From Arcobacter sp. (GTDB lineage Bacteria > Campylobacterota > Campylobacteria > Campylobacterales > Arcobacteraceae), in assembly GCA_020048055.1 (NCBI GenBank), contig JAIFNA010000015.1, forward strand, positions 1 through 64,000: 64,000 nt of DNA. Direction: 5' to 3'. Under the pieces are notes generated by a model. The model was not told the DNA's origin and did no database searches. It saw nothing but the letters and a program-made list of their open reading frames with translations. Every line of letters begins with the position of its first letter. Within the stretch, counting starts at the first letter, position 1. Shown here in pieces: positions 1 through 9,213 of the stretch. The position numbers and the translations under genes are program-made.

Positions 1-487
1 AATCTACCATTGCATTTGTAGCACGACAAAGTTCCCTTATCATAAAATTAGATGATTGACTTCTAACACGACACATATAGATGCCTTGTTCCATCTTATT
101 TAATACAATAACAATCTCACCAAGAACCTTCATGTCATCTTTTCGGATCGTGTCAAATTTTATTGCGTATTGATCTAGCTCGTTTATTATCAAGCCTATT
201 TCGTCATTTCTAGAACATTCTACTGATTTTATGCGGTTTGTTTTCATAAATACAAAATTCATAATCTCATCCATATAAATTTTAAAATTCGTGATTCCCG
301 TTAAAATTCTTTTATATGCAAGCCAATTAAAAAATGCAATAGCAATAGCAAACAATACATTAAGAATTACAATAGTTAAAAATGGTGAACTTAATGTTAC
401 CGCAACGATAGACAAGGTGGCAAAACCTACTTGTGCCATAAGCATATTTATAAACATTTTCTGTTTATGTGTTAAGTTTTCAATCAT
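1..487 (-). CDS. Methyl-accepting chemotaxis-like protein, 3' part outside the window
   Basis: Reading the minus strand from ATG at 487 gives an open frame that runs off the left edge (162 codons visible). A ribosome site AAAGGAAAG lies 5 nt before the ATG. The N-terminus carries two close hydrophobic segments (about residues 15-60) with almost no periplasmic loop, followed by a HAMP/linker-like stretch with LGEIVIVLNKMEQG and NAMVD, as seen in Campylobacterota chemoreceptors that sense cytoplasmic or membrane signals. The methylation helices and signalling tip would lie outside the window. It diverges from atpE. The family assignment rests on topology and linker resemblance only. Confidence 0.6.
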   Translation of the reverse strand, partial: MIENLTHKQKMFINMLMAQVGFATLSIVAVTLSSPFLTIVILNVLFAIAIAFFNWLAYKRILTGITNFKIYMDEIMNFVFMKTNRIKSVECSRNDEIGLIINELDQYAIKFDTIRKDDMKVLGEIVIVLNKMEQGIYMCRVRSQSSNFMIRELCRATNAMVD

Positions 488-617
488 ATTCTTTCCTTTA
501 ATGTTTTATTATTCTATTCCATTAGCTATTAATACTATAAGATAATTTTAATTATTTAATAATTCCTAAAACTCACTCTTTTTTTATTTATTAATCAGAA
601 ATTAACAAAAAATTAAT

Positions 618-629
618 AATAACTATAAT
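618..629 (+). promoter_or_regulatory. Candidate -10 region for atpE in the 278-nt divergent intergenic region
   Basis: TATAAT at 624-629 lies in the AT-rich stretch 488-765 between the divergent receptor gene and atpE. The distance to the atpE start (about 130 nt) implies a long leader. No clear -35 was seen, which is common in this phylum. A second transcription start closer to the gene is possible. Nothing else was recognised in this stretch. Confidence 0.35.
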
Positions 630-765
630 ATTATTCGCGGCTTAAAAATTTGAGTAGGAACATAGGTGCATTTATGTATTTATGGCTTAAAATAAACTAA
701 TAAGTTCATTTTATGTTACGCTAGCCGAAAAAATTATTTAACAAAATATTTACAAGGAATTCACA

Positions 766-1077
766 ATGAAAAAAGTTTTATTTTTAGTACTTGCATTCGC
801 AACTGCTGCTTTCGCTTCTGAAGAAGCTGGAACATCTATGATTCAGGCATACTCTGTACTTGCTGCAGGTATTGGTCTTGGTATCGCTGCTATGGGTGGA
901 GCTATTGGTATGGGTAATACTGCTGCTGCAACTATCGCTGGAACTGCAAGAAACCCAGGTATGGGTGGAAAACTTATGACTACAATGTTTATCGCATTAG
1001 CGATGATTGAAGCTCAAGTTATCTATACACTTGTTATCGCTCTTATTGCACTTTATGCAAATCCATTTTTAGGGTAA
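766..1077 (+). CDS. atpE: ATP synthase F0 subunit c
   Basis: Proton-carrying ring subunit of the F1F0 ATP synthase in the inner membrane. The 103-residue protein has an N-terminal extension that looks like a signal peptide (MKKVLFLVLAFATAAFA), typical of Campylobacterota c-subunits. Two glycine/alanine-rich transmembrane helices follow, joined by the polar loop ARNPGMGGK. The ion-binding glutamate is in AMIEAQVIYT in the second helix. The glutamine/serine ligands of sodium-type rings are not evident, so proton coupling is inferred. Ribosome site AAGGAA precedes the ATG. It is encoded alone, away from other atp genes, as usual in this group. Confidence 0.95.
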   Translation: MKKVLFLVLAFATAAFASEEAGTSMIQAYSVLAAGIGLGIAAMGGAIGMGNTAAATIAGTARNPGMGGKLMTTMFIALAMIEAQVIYTLVIALIALYANPFLG

Positions 1078-1086
1078 TTCGCACCA

Positions 1087-1116
1087 CTAAAAAAGTAAGG
1101 AAATTTACTTTTTTAG
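1087..1116 (+). terminator. Inverted-repeat terminator after atpE
   Basis: A perfect 12-bp stem (CTAAAAAAGTAA at 1087-1098 with TTACTTTTTTAG at 1105-1116) around a 6-nt loop lies 9 nt after the atpE stop. The T-run sits inside the stem, so its strength as a terminator is uncertain. Confidence 0.55.
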
Positions 1117-1170
1117 AACATTACTAGTTTTTGGTCTCTCTTGAGCCAAAAATTATTATTCTTACTTTTT

Positions 1171-1255
1171 GCGGTCGTGGTGGAATGGTAGACACACTAC
1201 CTTGAGGTGGTAGCGCCCTACGGGTGTGCGAGTTCAACTCTCGCCGACCGCACCA
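1171..1255 (+). tRNA. tRNA-Leu (anticodon GAG)
   Basis: The acceptor stem GCGGTCG pairs with CGACCGC, and ACCA is encoded. The anticodon stem CTACC/GGTAG encloses loop TTGAGGT, giving anticodon GAG. A long variable arm and a GTTCAACTC T-arm support a class II leucine tRNA. Confidence 0.95.
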
Positions 1256-1365
1256 TCAAATTCACTTTTTAACAAATACAAATCAACACAAACTTTATCT
1301 CTTATCTTGAAGCTTAAAATGATAATATTTTGCAAATTTAAATCACAATAAGAACAAAAAAATCT

Positions 1366-3339
1366 ATGACACCGTTTAAAGTACACACCCCATACACTCC
1401 AGCAGGAGATCAACCAAAAGCGATAGAGCAACTCACAGCTTCTATCAAGCAAGGCAACAAATACAATACACTTCTTGGCGTAACAGGAAGTGGTAAGACT
1501 TATACGATGGCAAAAGTGATAGAAGCTTTACAAATGCCAACACTTATAATGACTCACAATAAAACTTTAGCGGCTCAAATTTATAGTGAGTTTCGTGGCT
1601 TTTTCCCTGATAATCATGTTGAGTATTTTATTTCGTACTATGATTATTATCAACCTGAGGCTTATATACCAAGGCAAGATTTATTTATAGAAAAAGACAG
1701 CTCAATTAACTCCGAACTTGAGAGATTGAGGCTTTCAACAACAGCATCACTTCTTTCTTTTGAGGATATTGTTTGTGTAGCATCTGTTAGTGCCAATTAT
1801 GGTTTAGGAAATCCAGATGAATATAAGCAAAATGTCCAAAGACTTGAAGTTGGGCAACAATATTCTCAAAGGACACTTCTTTTGAAACTTGTCGAGATGG
1901 GTTACAAAAGAAATGATAAATTTTTTGACAGAAGTGATTTTAGGGTAAATGGCGATGTTATTGATGTTTTTCCAGCTTACTATCAAGATGAATATATCAG
2001 GATTGAGTTTTTTGGGGATGATGTTGAATCTATTACAAAACACGAATATCTAACAAATAACAAAACAGAAACTCTGAAAGACTTTATCCTTTATAGTGTA
2101 AATCCATTTATTGTGTCCCAAAGCAGATTGGCAAATGCAATAAAAACAATTGAAGAGGAACTTGATGAGAGACTAAAATATTTTAAAGACAATGATAAAT
2201 TAGTTGAACACCAAAGATTAAAACAAAGGGTTGAGTTTGATTTGGAGATGCTTGAAGCAACAGGAATGTGCAAGGGAATTGAAAATTATGCAAGGCTTCT
2301 AACAGATAAAAAAGTGGGGGAAACTCCATATTCACTTATAGATTATTTTGAAGCGATGAACCGTCCATATCTCTTAATTGTTGATGAATCTCATGTAAGT
2401 TTGTCACAATTTCGCGGAATGTACGCTGGGGATAGAAGTAGAAAAACTGTATTAGTTGATTATGGTTTTAGACTCCCATCAGCACTTGATAATCGTCCAC
2501 TTATGTTTGATGAATTTATCAATAAAAAAGCAAATTATCTTTTTGTAAGTGCTACTCCAAATGAACTAGAAACAAATCTCAGTAGTGTCGTAGCGGAGCA
2601 AATCATCAGACCCACTGGGCTTCTTGACCCATTAATTGAGATAATAGATAGCACCTATCAAGTTGAGAGGCTACACGATGAGATAAAAAAAGTTGTGGAG
2701 CGAAATGAAAGAGTTTTAGTAACAGTTTTAACTAAAAAAATGGCGGAGGAGCTTACTACTTATTACAATGATTTAGGACTTCGAGTGAAATATATGCACT
2801 CTGAAATTGATGCTATTGAGAGAAATCAAATAATTAGACAACTTCGCCTTGGGCATTTTGATGTTCTTGTTGGGATAAACCTTTTAAGGGAAGGTCTTGA
2901 TATTCCTGAAGCTAGTTTGGTTGCTATTTTAGATGCCGATAAAGAGGGATTTTTAAGAAGCAAAACAAGTCTTATACAAACTATGGGAAGAGCTGCTAGA
3001 AATAGCAATGGGAAAGTTTTATTATTTGCAAAAAAAATAACAGAAAGTATGAAATTTGCGATTGAAACAACACAAAATAGGAGAAAAATTCAAGAAGAAT
3101 TTAATACTATCCACAATATCACACCAACAACAACAATCAGACGGCTTGATGAAGATTTAAAAATGGAAGAGTATGACACTGTTGCATTAAAACTTGATAG
3201 ACTTACAAAAATGCCAGCAGGTGAGAGACAAAAATTAGTCGCTGAACTCGGCAAACTTATGAATCAAGCTGCAAAAGATTTAAATTTTGAAGAGGCAATC
3301 AGACTTCGTGATGAGATTGAAAAAATAAAAAAATTATAG
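1366..3339 (+). CDS. uvrB: UvrABC excinuclease subunit B
   Basis: DNA-damage verification helicase of nucleotide excision repair. It receives lesions from UvrA and recruits UvrC. The 657-residue length is normal. Walker A GVTGSGKT is at 38-45, the beta-hairpin region [12 protein letters not shown] at about 92-103, the DEAD-type box DESH near 340, and helicase motifs [10 protein letters not shown] and QTMGRAARN follow. The C-terminal UVR coiled hairpin ([14 protein letters not shown]) binds UvrC. The start at 1366 matches the usual family N-terminus. moeA follows 19 nt downstream, so the two may be co-transcribed. Confidence 0.97.
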   Translation: MTPFKVHTPYTPAGDQPKAIEQLTASIKQGNKYNTLLGVTGSGKTYTMAKVIEALQMPTLIMTHNKTLAAQIYSEFRGFFPDNHVEYFISYYDYYQPEAYIPRQDLFIEKDSSINSELERLRLSTTASLLSFEDIVCVASVSANYGLGNPDEYKQNVQRLEVGQQYSQRTLLLKLVEMGYKRNDKFFDRSDFRVNGDVIDVFPAYYQDEYIRIEFFGDDVESITKHEYLTNNKTETLKDFILYSVNPFIVSQSRLANAIKTIEEELDERLKYFKDNDKLVEHQRLKQRVEFDLEMLEATGMCKGIENYARLLTDKKVGETPYSLIDYFEAMNRPYLLIVDESHVSLSQFRGMYAGDRSRKTVLVDYGFRLPSALDNRPLMFDEFINKKANYLFVSATPNELETNLSSVVAEQIIRPTGLLDPLIEIIDSTYQVERLHDEIKKVVERNERVLVTVLTKKMAEELTTYYNDLGLRVKYMHSEIDAIERNQIIRQLRLGHFDVLVGINLLREGLDIPEASLVAILDADKEGFLRSKTSLIQTMGRAARNSNGKVLLFAKKITESMKFAIETTQNRRKIQEEFNTIHNITPTTTIRRLDEDLKMEEYDTVALKLDRLTKMPAGERQKLVAELGKLMNQAAKDLNFEEAIRLRDEIEKIKKL

Positions 3340-3358
3340 ATACAAAAAAGGATTAATT

Positions 3359-4579
3359 GTGAGTTGCGAGACTAAAAAAACATTTATCTCTTATAACAAA
3401 AGTTTAGAGATTTTAGAAAATATTATTATTAAAAATAAAAACACAAAAACAGTTCCACTAATGGAGAGTCTTGGAAATGTTTTAGCCATTGATATTATAG
3501 CAACCTCGCATTACCCAGAGTTTCCAACTTCTGCGATGGATGGATATGCTATAAAATTTGAAAATCAAAAAAATCGATTTTTAAAAATTGATGGGATAAA
3601 TCCAGCAGGAAGTGATGATTATTTAGAGTTAAAAGATGGGTGTTGTATCAAAACTTTTACAGGCTCACTAATTCCAAAAGGGTGCGATACACTTATTCCA
3701 ATTGAAAATGTAATTGTAAAAGACGGTGAGATTAAGATTATAAATGAAGTTCCAAAAGGATTTGCCATTAGAGAGATTGGGGAGAGCTATAAAACTGGTG
3801 ACTTACTAATTAAAAGTGGAACAAAGATTGGATTTGCACAGATTGGTGTGATGGCTGGATTAAATCAAGTAACAGTTGAGATATTTAAAACCCCAATCAT
3901 TGCAATCGCAAGTACAGGAAGTGAGATTTTAGATCTAGGTGAAATTCAAACAAATAAATCACAAATAAGAAGCACAAACCACCTAACACTTGAAGCCCTA
4001 GCAAAACAGTATGGGGCAGATGTAAAGCAAATGGGAGTTGTAAAAGATGATAAAAATTCGATTTTAGACCTCATAAAATCTTCACTGAAAAGTTGTGATA
4101 TTGTTGTTACAACTGGTGGGGTAAGTGTTGGGGATTATGATTTTGTAAAAGATATTATTAAAAATGAAATTGGGGCAGATGTTTTATTTCAAGGGGTAAA
4201 TATCAAGCCAGGACAACATATAATAGTTGCACAGAAAGATGAAAAATTTATCATTGGACTCCCTGGATTTGCATATAGTAGCACGGTTACTTTTATCCTT
4301 TATGTATTGCCGATACTTTTCAAACTTCAAAGAGTTGATAAAAAACTAACAAAAATAAAAGCAATACTAAATCAAAATCACAAAGGAAAAGGCAATAAAA
4401 CAACATTTGAGGCTTGTAATATAAAGCTTATTGATGGTAAATACTATGTTGATTTTGATGGTAAAAAAGATGGTACAAGTGCAATTTTAACAAATATGTT
4501 GGATGCTGGACTTTTAGTTCAAGGTGAAGATAAAGCTCCACTAAATGTTGGTGATTTAGTGGAAGTGATAATTTTATGA
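3359..4579 (+). CDS. moeA: Molybdopterin molybdenumtransferase MoeA
   Basis: Inserts molybdate into adenylylated molybdopterin in the last step of molybdenum cofactor synthesis. The 406-residue protein carries the MoeA signature SAMDGYA near residue 60, the MPT-binding TTGGVSVGDYD near 250, the GLPGF loop near 300 and a C-terminal MoeA domain IV. GTG is the start, preceded by AAAGGATT. Length and domain order are those of a complete enzyme. The cofactor would serve molybdoenzymes such as the NapA-like protein at 30.8-33.1 kb, and mobA is near that gene. Confidence 0.93.
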   Translation: MSCETKKTFISYNKSLEILENIIIKNKNTKTVPLMESLGNVLAIDIIATSHYPEFPTSAMDGYAIKFENQKNRFLKIDGINPAGSDDYLELKDGCCIKTFTGSLIPKGCDTLIPIENVIVKDGEIKIINEVPKGFAIREIGESYKTGDLLIKSGTKIGFAQIGVMAGLNQVTVEIFKTPIIAIASTGSEILDLGEIQTNKSQIRSTNHLTLEALAKQYGADVKQMGVVKDDKNSILDLIKSSLKSCDIVVTTGGVSVGDYDFVKDIIKNEIGADVLFQGVNIKPGQHIIVAQKDEKFIIGLPGFAYSSTVTFILYVLPILFKLQRVDKKLTKIKAILNQNHKGKGNKTTFEACNIKLIDGKYYVDFDGKKDGTSAILTNMLDAGLLVQGEDKAPLNVGDLVEVIIL

Positions 4580-4661
4580 TATGTTTTGGAAGTGCTTTAT
4601 TTATTTTAGGTAGGGAATTATAATAGCTCAGTGTTAAGTGAGTGTTAATTAGTGGTGGAAA

Positions 4662-5576
4662 ATGAAAGATTTAGAAAAAATTAAGATTGAACGAGAAAAG
4701 TGGCTAACTTGGAAAAATATAGTTCCAATGAGAGAAGCAATTAAAAATATAAGCACGATTTCACTAAGAAATTATAAATTTACGCCAATTGATTGGTTTA
4801 AGGTTGGTAATCGTGATGATTTAAATGATGATGAGTTTGATTTATTAACAAAAAATGCAAAAACTTTAATACCTTGGAGAAAAGGACCATTTGATATTTG
4901 TGGCTTGAAAATTGATAGCGAATGGCAATCAAATAAAAAATACAATCTTCTAAGACCATATTTTAACCTCAAAGATAAAATTGTTGCAGATGTTGGATGC
5001 AACAACGGATATTATATGTTTAGAATGCTTGAAGATAATCCTAAAAAACTTGTTGGTTTTGATCCATCTGCTGTTTTTAGAAGTCAATTTGATTTTGTAA
5101 ATAGTTTTGTTAAAAGTGATATAGTTTATGAGATGCTTGGTGTTGAGCATATTGAGCAATACGACCATAAATTTGATTTTATCTTTATGCTTGGTGTTTT
5201 ATACCACAGAAGTGATCCAATAGGAACTCTAAAATCTTTAGCAAAAAGTTTAAATCCAAATGGGGAAATAATAGTTGATAGTTTTATGATTGATGGTGAA
5301 GATGAAGTTTGCCTAACACCCTTTGAAAGATATGCGATGATTCCAAATATATATTTTATACCAACAGTCAAATGTTTTAAGAATTGGCTAAATCGTGCTG
5401 GATTTAAAGATATAGAAGTACTTGAAATCACAAAAACTGATAGTACAGAACAAAGAGCAACTGCTTGGAGTTTTGAGTGTAGTTTGGAAGATTTTTTAGA
5501 TAGCGATGATGATAATAAAACTATTGAGGGTTATCCTGCACCAAAAAGGGTATATCTAAAAGCTAAAAGAAAATAG
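4662..5576 (+). CDS. cmoB: tRNA U34 carboxymethyltransferase CmoB
   Basis: Transfers a carboxymethyl group from carboxy-SAM to 5-hydroxyuridine at wobble position 34 of tRNAs. The 304 residues match the family. Motifs include WRKGPFDI before the Rossmann core, the SAM site ADVGCNNGYYMFRML near 110-125, and LGVLYHRSDP typical of CmoB. The start at 4662 is the first ATG giving the family N-terminus. The nearby tRNA-Gly is coincidental as far as can be seen. CmoA, which makes the cofactor, is not in the window. Confidence 0.93.
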   Translation: MKDLEKIKIEREKWLTWKNIVPMREAIKNISTISLRNYKFTPIDWFKVGNRDDLNDDEFDLLTKNAKTLIPWRKGPFDICGLKIDSEWQSNKKYNLLRPYFNLKDKIVADVGCNNGYYMFRMLEDNPKKLVGFDPSAVFRSQFDFVNSFVKSDIVYEMLGVEHIEQYDHKFDFIFMLGVLYHRSDPIGTLKSLAKSLNPNGEIIVDSFMIDGEDEVCLTPFERYAMIPNIYFIPTVKCFKNWLNRAGFKDIEVLEITKTDSTEQRATAWSFECSLEDFLDSDDDNKTIEGYPAPKRVYLKAKRK

Positions 5577-5628
5577 ATTAGAAAATTTATTTTTTGATTG
5601 TTTGTGATTTTTAAAAGATTTACAAAAG

Positions 5629-5705
5629 TGGAGCGGGAGACGAGACTCGAACTCGCGACAACCTGCTTGGAAGGCAGGAGCTCTAGCCAACTGAGCTACT
5701 CCCGC
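5629..5705 (-). tRNA. tRNA-Gly (anticodon UCC)
   Basis: On the minus strand the acceptor stem GCGGGAG/CTCCCGC is followed by discriminator T and an encoded CCA. The anticodon stem CCTGC/GCAGG encloses CTTCCAA, giving UCC. D-arm and T-arm (GTTCGAGTC) are regular. Confidence 0.95.
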
Positions 5706-5735
5706 TTTTGTGAGTGGGATTATAACACGACAACC

Positions 5736-6056
5736 TTAAATATCTTTTAATATTCTTAAGAATTCATCCTTTACAATTGGTTTAATAAAATAGTATCCTT
5801 GATAAAAATCACAACCTTCATTTTGTAAGAATTCTAGCTGTTCATTTGTTTGAAGACCTTCGGTTAATGTTTTTAAGCCCAATGTTTTTGCCATTGATAT
5901 TATAGCTTTTGATATTTGCATATCATTTTTGTCATCAGGAAAACCATCAACAAAACTTTTATCAATTTTCAAAATATCTATTAGAGGTTATTTTAGGTAA
6001 TTTAAAGATGAGTATCCTGTTACAAAGTCATTCATGGAGATATGTTTTAATTTCAC
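5736..6056 (-). pseudogene. EAL-domain (c-di-GMP phosphodiesterase) C-terminal remnant
   Basis: Minus-strand translation gives NDFVTGYSSLNYLK, then an in-frame TAA (5988-5990), then PLIDILKIDKSFV and the end of an EAL domain (SKAIISMAKTLGLKTLTEGL, GCDFYQGYYFIKP). This matches the last third of EAL phosphodiesterases, in which DDFGTGYSSL and LPIDxLKIDxSFV are adjacent. The DDFGTGYSS motif has decayed to NDFVTGYSS. The catalytic N-terminal part, including the EAL motif, is gone; the upstream DNA is occupied by the dCMP deaminase gene on the other strand. A dead gene fragment is the simplest reading. Confidence 0.85.
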
Positions 6057-6137
6057 TTTTCTCTTTCATTATTGGGATAAACTTTATTGAAAGTAGTTAC
6101 AATACTAACATAAAACAACACAGAAGAGGAAATTAGA

Positions 6138-6578
6138 TTGTTAAATGACAAGAATTTTATAAATATCGCAACTGAGATTGCAAGTGCTTCAAAGTGTGTA
6201 TCAAAGCAAGTTGGTGCAGTTATAGTAAAAGATGGGAGAATTTTAAGCACAGGATACAATGGTACCCCTGCTGGATTTCAAAATTGTTGTGATTTCTGGG
6301 ATGGAAATTATACAAAAGATCATCATGAATGGAGTAAAACTTATGAGATCCACGCAGAAATGAACGCAATTATTTGGGCTGCTAGAAAAGGGATAAGTAT
6401 AGAAGGCGGTACAATTTATGTTACCCTCGAGCCTTGCAGTGAATGTAGTAAAAATTTAATTGCAAGTGGTATCAAAAGAATTGTATATCTAAAATCTTAC
6501 GAGCACACCAATTCAAGTATAGTTTCAAAGTTTTTAAGCGATAATGGAGTTGCAATAGAGCAACTAAAGGATAAATAA
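6138..6578 (+). CDS. Deoxycytidylate (dCMP) deaminase family protein
   Basis: Converts dCMP to dUMP, feeding thymidylate synthesis. The 146-residue protein has the zinc motifs HAEMNAI (His ligand and catalytic Glu) and PCSECSKN (two Cys ligands), plus the N-terminal SKQVGAVIVKDGRILSTGYNGTPAG typical of dCMP rather than cytidine deaminases. TTG start with AGAGGAAA upstream. The stop codon overlaps the next gene's predicted start, so translation is probably coupled. Regulatory dCTP/dTTP sites cannot be judged by eye. Confidence 0.9.
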   Translation: MLNDKNFINIATEIASASKCVSKQVGAVIVKDGRILSTGYNGTPAGFQNCCDFWDGNYTKDHHEWSKTYEIHAEMNAIIWAARKGISIEGGTIYVTLEPCSECSKNLIASGIKRIVYLKSYEHTNSSIVSKFLSDNGVAIEQLKDK

Positions 6579-7144
6579 TTAGCGAAACAAATAGACTTTT
6601 TTATAAAAAAAGTATAGAAAAATATGGAATTTCAGCACTTGGAGTTCATTGGAATAGTGAATTTACACAATATAAAAGATTTGAAATAATCACAGAATTT
6701 ATAAAACATGATATAAAAAATAGCACTATAATTGATGCTGGTTGTGGATTTGGAGAATATTTTAACTATTTAAAAAATAACAATTTGTTGCCACAAAAAT
6801 ACACTGGAATTGATTCCCTTGATGAGATGATTAATATTTCAAAAAAAAGATTCATTGGAGTCGATTTTAGTAAAATTGATGTTTTAAAAGATGAACTGAA
6901 TGCATGTGATTACTATGTTTGCAGTGGCGCTATAAATACTTTAAATAAAAAAGAATTTTATAGCTTTATAGAGAAATGTTTTAATGCTTCAAAAAAAGGG
7001 TTTGTGTTTAATTTTTTAAAAAATAAAAGTTTCAATAATATTAAATTAGAAGAAGTTATATCCTTTAGTTCATCTCTAACTAATAAAATAGCTACAAAGA
7101 ATGATTATCTAGATAATGATTTCACAATTTTTATGATAAAATAA
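6578..7144 (+). CDS. SAM-dependent methyltransferase with apparent AUU start
   Basis: A class I methyltransferase: SAM motif I IIDAGCGFGEY near residue 50, then a Rossmann fold with YTGIDSLDEM and YVCSGAINTL. The open frame begins after an in-frame TAA at 6572-6574 and has no ATG, GTG or TTG before 6782, which lies inside the SAM fold. ATT at 6578 gives the sensible N-terminus ISETNRLFYKKSIEKYG and sits 6 nt after AAAGGA, overlapping the dCMP deaminase stop. I therefore infer initiation at AUU (about 188 residues). Substrate is unknown. An alternative is a mutated start making the gene silent. Confidence 0.7.
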   Translation: MSETNRLFYKKSIEKYGISALGVHWNSEFTQYKRFEIITEFIKHDIKNSTIIDAGCGFGEYFNYLKNNNLLPQKYTGIDSLDEMINISKKRFIGVDFSKIDVLKDELNACDYYVCSGAINTLNKKEFYSFIEKCFNASKKGFVFNFLKNKSFNNIKLEEVISFSSSLTNKIATKNDYLDNDFTIFMIK

Positions 7145-7218
7145 TTTCCGCTTTAAAGAGCAAAAAATTTACAATAAAATTACAAATTTTAGCCCGCATA
7201 GATAAAGGATAAAAATAT

Positions 7219-8052
7219 ATGATAAAGAAAACACTACATATAGGGCTCTTATGCTCGATTCTAGCACTTTCACTAAATGGAGGAGTAATCAACGGTGTAG
7301 CAATTAGTGTCAACGAGTATCCTATTACTTTAGTTGATATTGACAACAAAATGGAGGAGCTACAAATTAACAAAAATGAAGCACTTGCCCTTCTAATTGA
7401 TGAAGCTTTATATCTTCAATCTATCGACAAATATAGAATCTCGGTTGACAAATTTGATGTTGATAGCTATATGGAAAAACTTGCTAAAAATAACAAAATG
7501 ACGATATTTGAATTTAAAAATGCTGTTTCGCAACAAGAAGATTTTGAAAAATTTAGTGAAAAAATAAGACTTCAACTAAGACATCAAAAATTAATAACCG
7601 CAATAGCTTCAAACAAACTGATATTAGCAAATGAAGAAGATTTAAAAATATATTATAATAATCATCAAGATGAATTTCAAATTGCCAAAAAAATAGACGC
7701 AATGCACTACATTTCAAAAGATAAAAAATTATTAGAATCACTCAAAACAAATCCGATGCTATCAGATCCGAATTTAAGTGTTGAAAATAAAACGATTTTG
7801 ATTGATAGTGTTAGTGAGCAAATGAAATACATAATTTCAAAAACAAAAGAAAAATCTTTTTCTACAATATTTACAGAAAATCAAACATACAATGTTTTGT
7901 TTGTTTCAAATAAATTAGAAAATGAAACAATACCTTTTGAAAATGTTAAAGAGGTGATTTTTAATACTATTATGACAAATCGTGAAAATGAATATCTGAA
8001 AAATTATTTTGAAAATCTAAAAATAAGTGCAAATATTAAAGTCTTAAGATAA
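7219..8052 (+). CDS. SurA-like periplasmic chaperone
   Basis: A 277-residue exported protein: signal peptide over about residues 1-20, then a helical SurA_N-like domain starting GVAISVNEYPITLVDID and continuing through repeated helices to about residue 130. The C-terminal part is parvulin-like in position, but the usual peptidyl-prolyl isomerase residues are not evident, so chaperone activity is more likely than isomerase activity. The role inferred is outer-membrane protein folding in the periplasm. ATG start with AAAGGATAA upstream. It may be co-transcribed with the FIST protein 9 nt downstream. Confidence 0.75.
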   Translation: MIKKTLHIGLLCSILALSLNGGVINGVAISVNEYPITLVDIDNKMEELQINKNEALALLIDEALYLQSIDKYRISVDKFDVDSYMEKLAKNNKMTIFEFKNAVSQQEDFEKFSEKIRLQLRHQKLITAIASNKLILANEEDLKIYYNNHQDEFQIAKKIDAMHYISKDKKLLESLKTNPMLSDPNLSVENKTILIDSVSEQMKYIISKTKEKSFSTIFTENQTYNVLFVSNKLENETIPFENVKEVIFNTIMTNRENEYLKNYFENLKISANIKVLR

Positions 8053-8061
8053 GGAAATATT

Positions 8062-9213
8062 GTGATAAAAGAAAGTTACATTTACGAGGAGAAGAACTGG
8101 GATAAACCTTTTGATTTAACTCTTGATAGTCAAAACACTTTAATAATATGTTTTGGAAGTACTGAACTTAGTGACATCCAAGATGGATTAGATTTACTTA
8201 CAAATAGCTTTTCTAATTCAAACATTATTGGTTGCTCAACTTCTGGCGAGATTAAAGATGAGATGCTTTACGAAAAATCTTTGGTTGTTATGGTTATTAA
8301 ATTTCAAAGCACAACTTTAAAACTATCCTCACAAACAATAACAAATAGTGATCAATCATTCCAAATAGGGGAAAATATATCAAAAAATCTTTTAGATGAA
8401 AACCTAAAAGCTATTTTCATTTTAGCAGATGGGCTAAACACAAATGGTTCAACACTTACAAAAGGTCTCAATAAAAATATTGCAAACAATATAGTTATAA
8501 CTGGCGGATTAGCTGGAGATGATGCAAATTTTGCTAAAACTTGGGTATTAGCTAACGGGAAACCGCTACCAAATCATATCGTTGCAGTTGGCTTTTATGG
8601 TGATAATTTTAGAATTGCTTATGGTTCACAAGGTGGTTGGAAAAAATTTGGAATAGATAGAGTTGTAACAAAATCACAAGGAAATGTTTTATATGAATTA
8701 GACAATAAACCTGCTCTTGAAATATACAAAACATATCTCGGTGAAAGTTCAAATGAACTACCTTTTTCTGGACTCCTTTATCCTTTAATGATAAAAGAAA
8801 CCGGTGATTTAGAATCAAAAGTAAGAACAATTTTGGCTGTAAACGAGGATGAGCAATCTATAACTTTTGCTGGTGATATTCCTAATAATAGCGAAGTGAT
8901 GTTTATGAGAGCAAGTTTTGCTGAACTTATAGCTGGTGCATTAGAAGCTGGGGAAAAACTTAAGTCTTTTAACTACCAAGGTGAAGTTGCTGTCAATATA
9001 GCAATAAGTTGTGTTGGGCGAAAACTTGTATTGGCACACAAAACTGAAGATGAGCTTGAAGTTGTCCATGAATTAAATGGAGAAAACATAGAACAAATTG
9101 GATACTACTCTTATGGTGAATTATCTCCACTTGCAAATGGTTTTTGCGATTTACACAACCAAACGATGACAATTACTCGTTTTTGGGAGATAGAACCAAA
9201 AAATGAAAACTAA
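8062..9213 (+). CDS. FIST-domain sensor protein
   Basis: A 383-residue cytoplasmic protein with FIST_N (about 20-220, including NIIGCSTSGEI and ITGGLAGDDANF) followed by FIST_C (about 230-375, with ALEIYKTYLG and AVNIAISCVGR). FIST domains are proposed small-ligand sensors (possibly amino acids) coupled to signalling. The gene overlaps the next histidine kinase by 11 nt, so the FIST protein is very probably its input partner. GTG start with AAGGAAATATT upstream. The ligand is not predictable here. Confidence 0.9.
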   Translation: MIKESYIYEEKNWDKPFDLTLDSQNTLIICFGSTELSDIQDGLDLLTNSFSNSNIIGCSTSGEIKDEMLYEKSLVVMVIKFQSTTLKLSSQTITNSDQSFQIGENISKNLLDENLKAIFILADGLNTNGSTLTKGLNKNIANNIVITGGLAGDDANFAKTWVLANGKPLPNHIVAVGFYGDNFRIAYGSQGGWKKFGIDRVVTKSQGNVLYELDNKPALEIYKTYLGESSNELPFSGLLYPLMIKETGDLESKVRTILAVNEDEQSITFAGDIPNNSEVMFMRASFAELIAGALEAGEKLKSFNYQGEVAVNIAISCVGRKLVLAHKTEDELEVVHELNGENIEQIGYYSYGELSPLANGFCDLHNQTMTITRFWEIEPKNEN

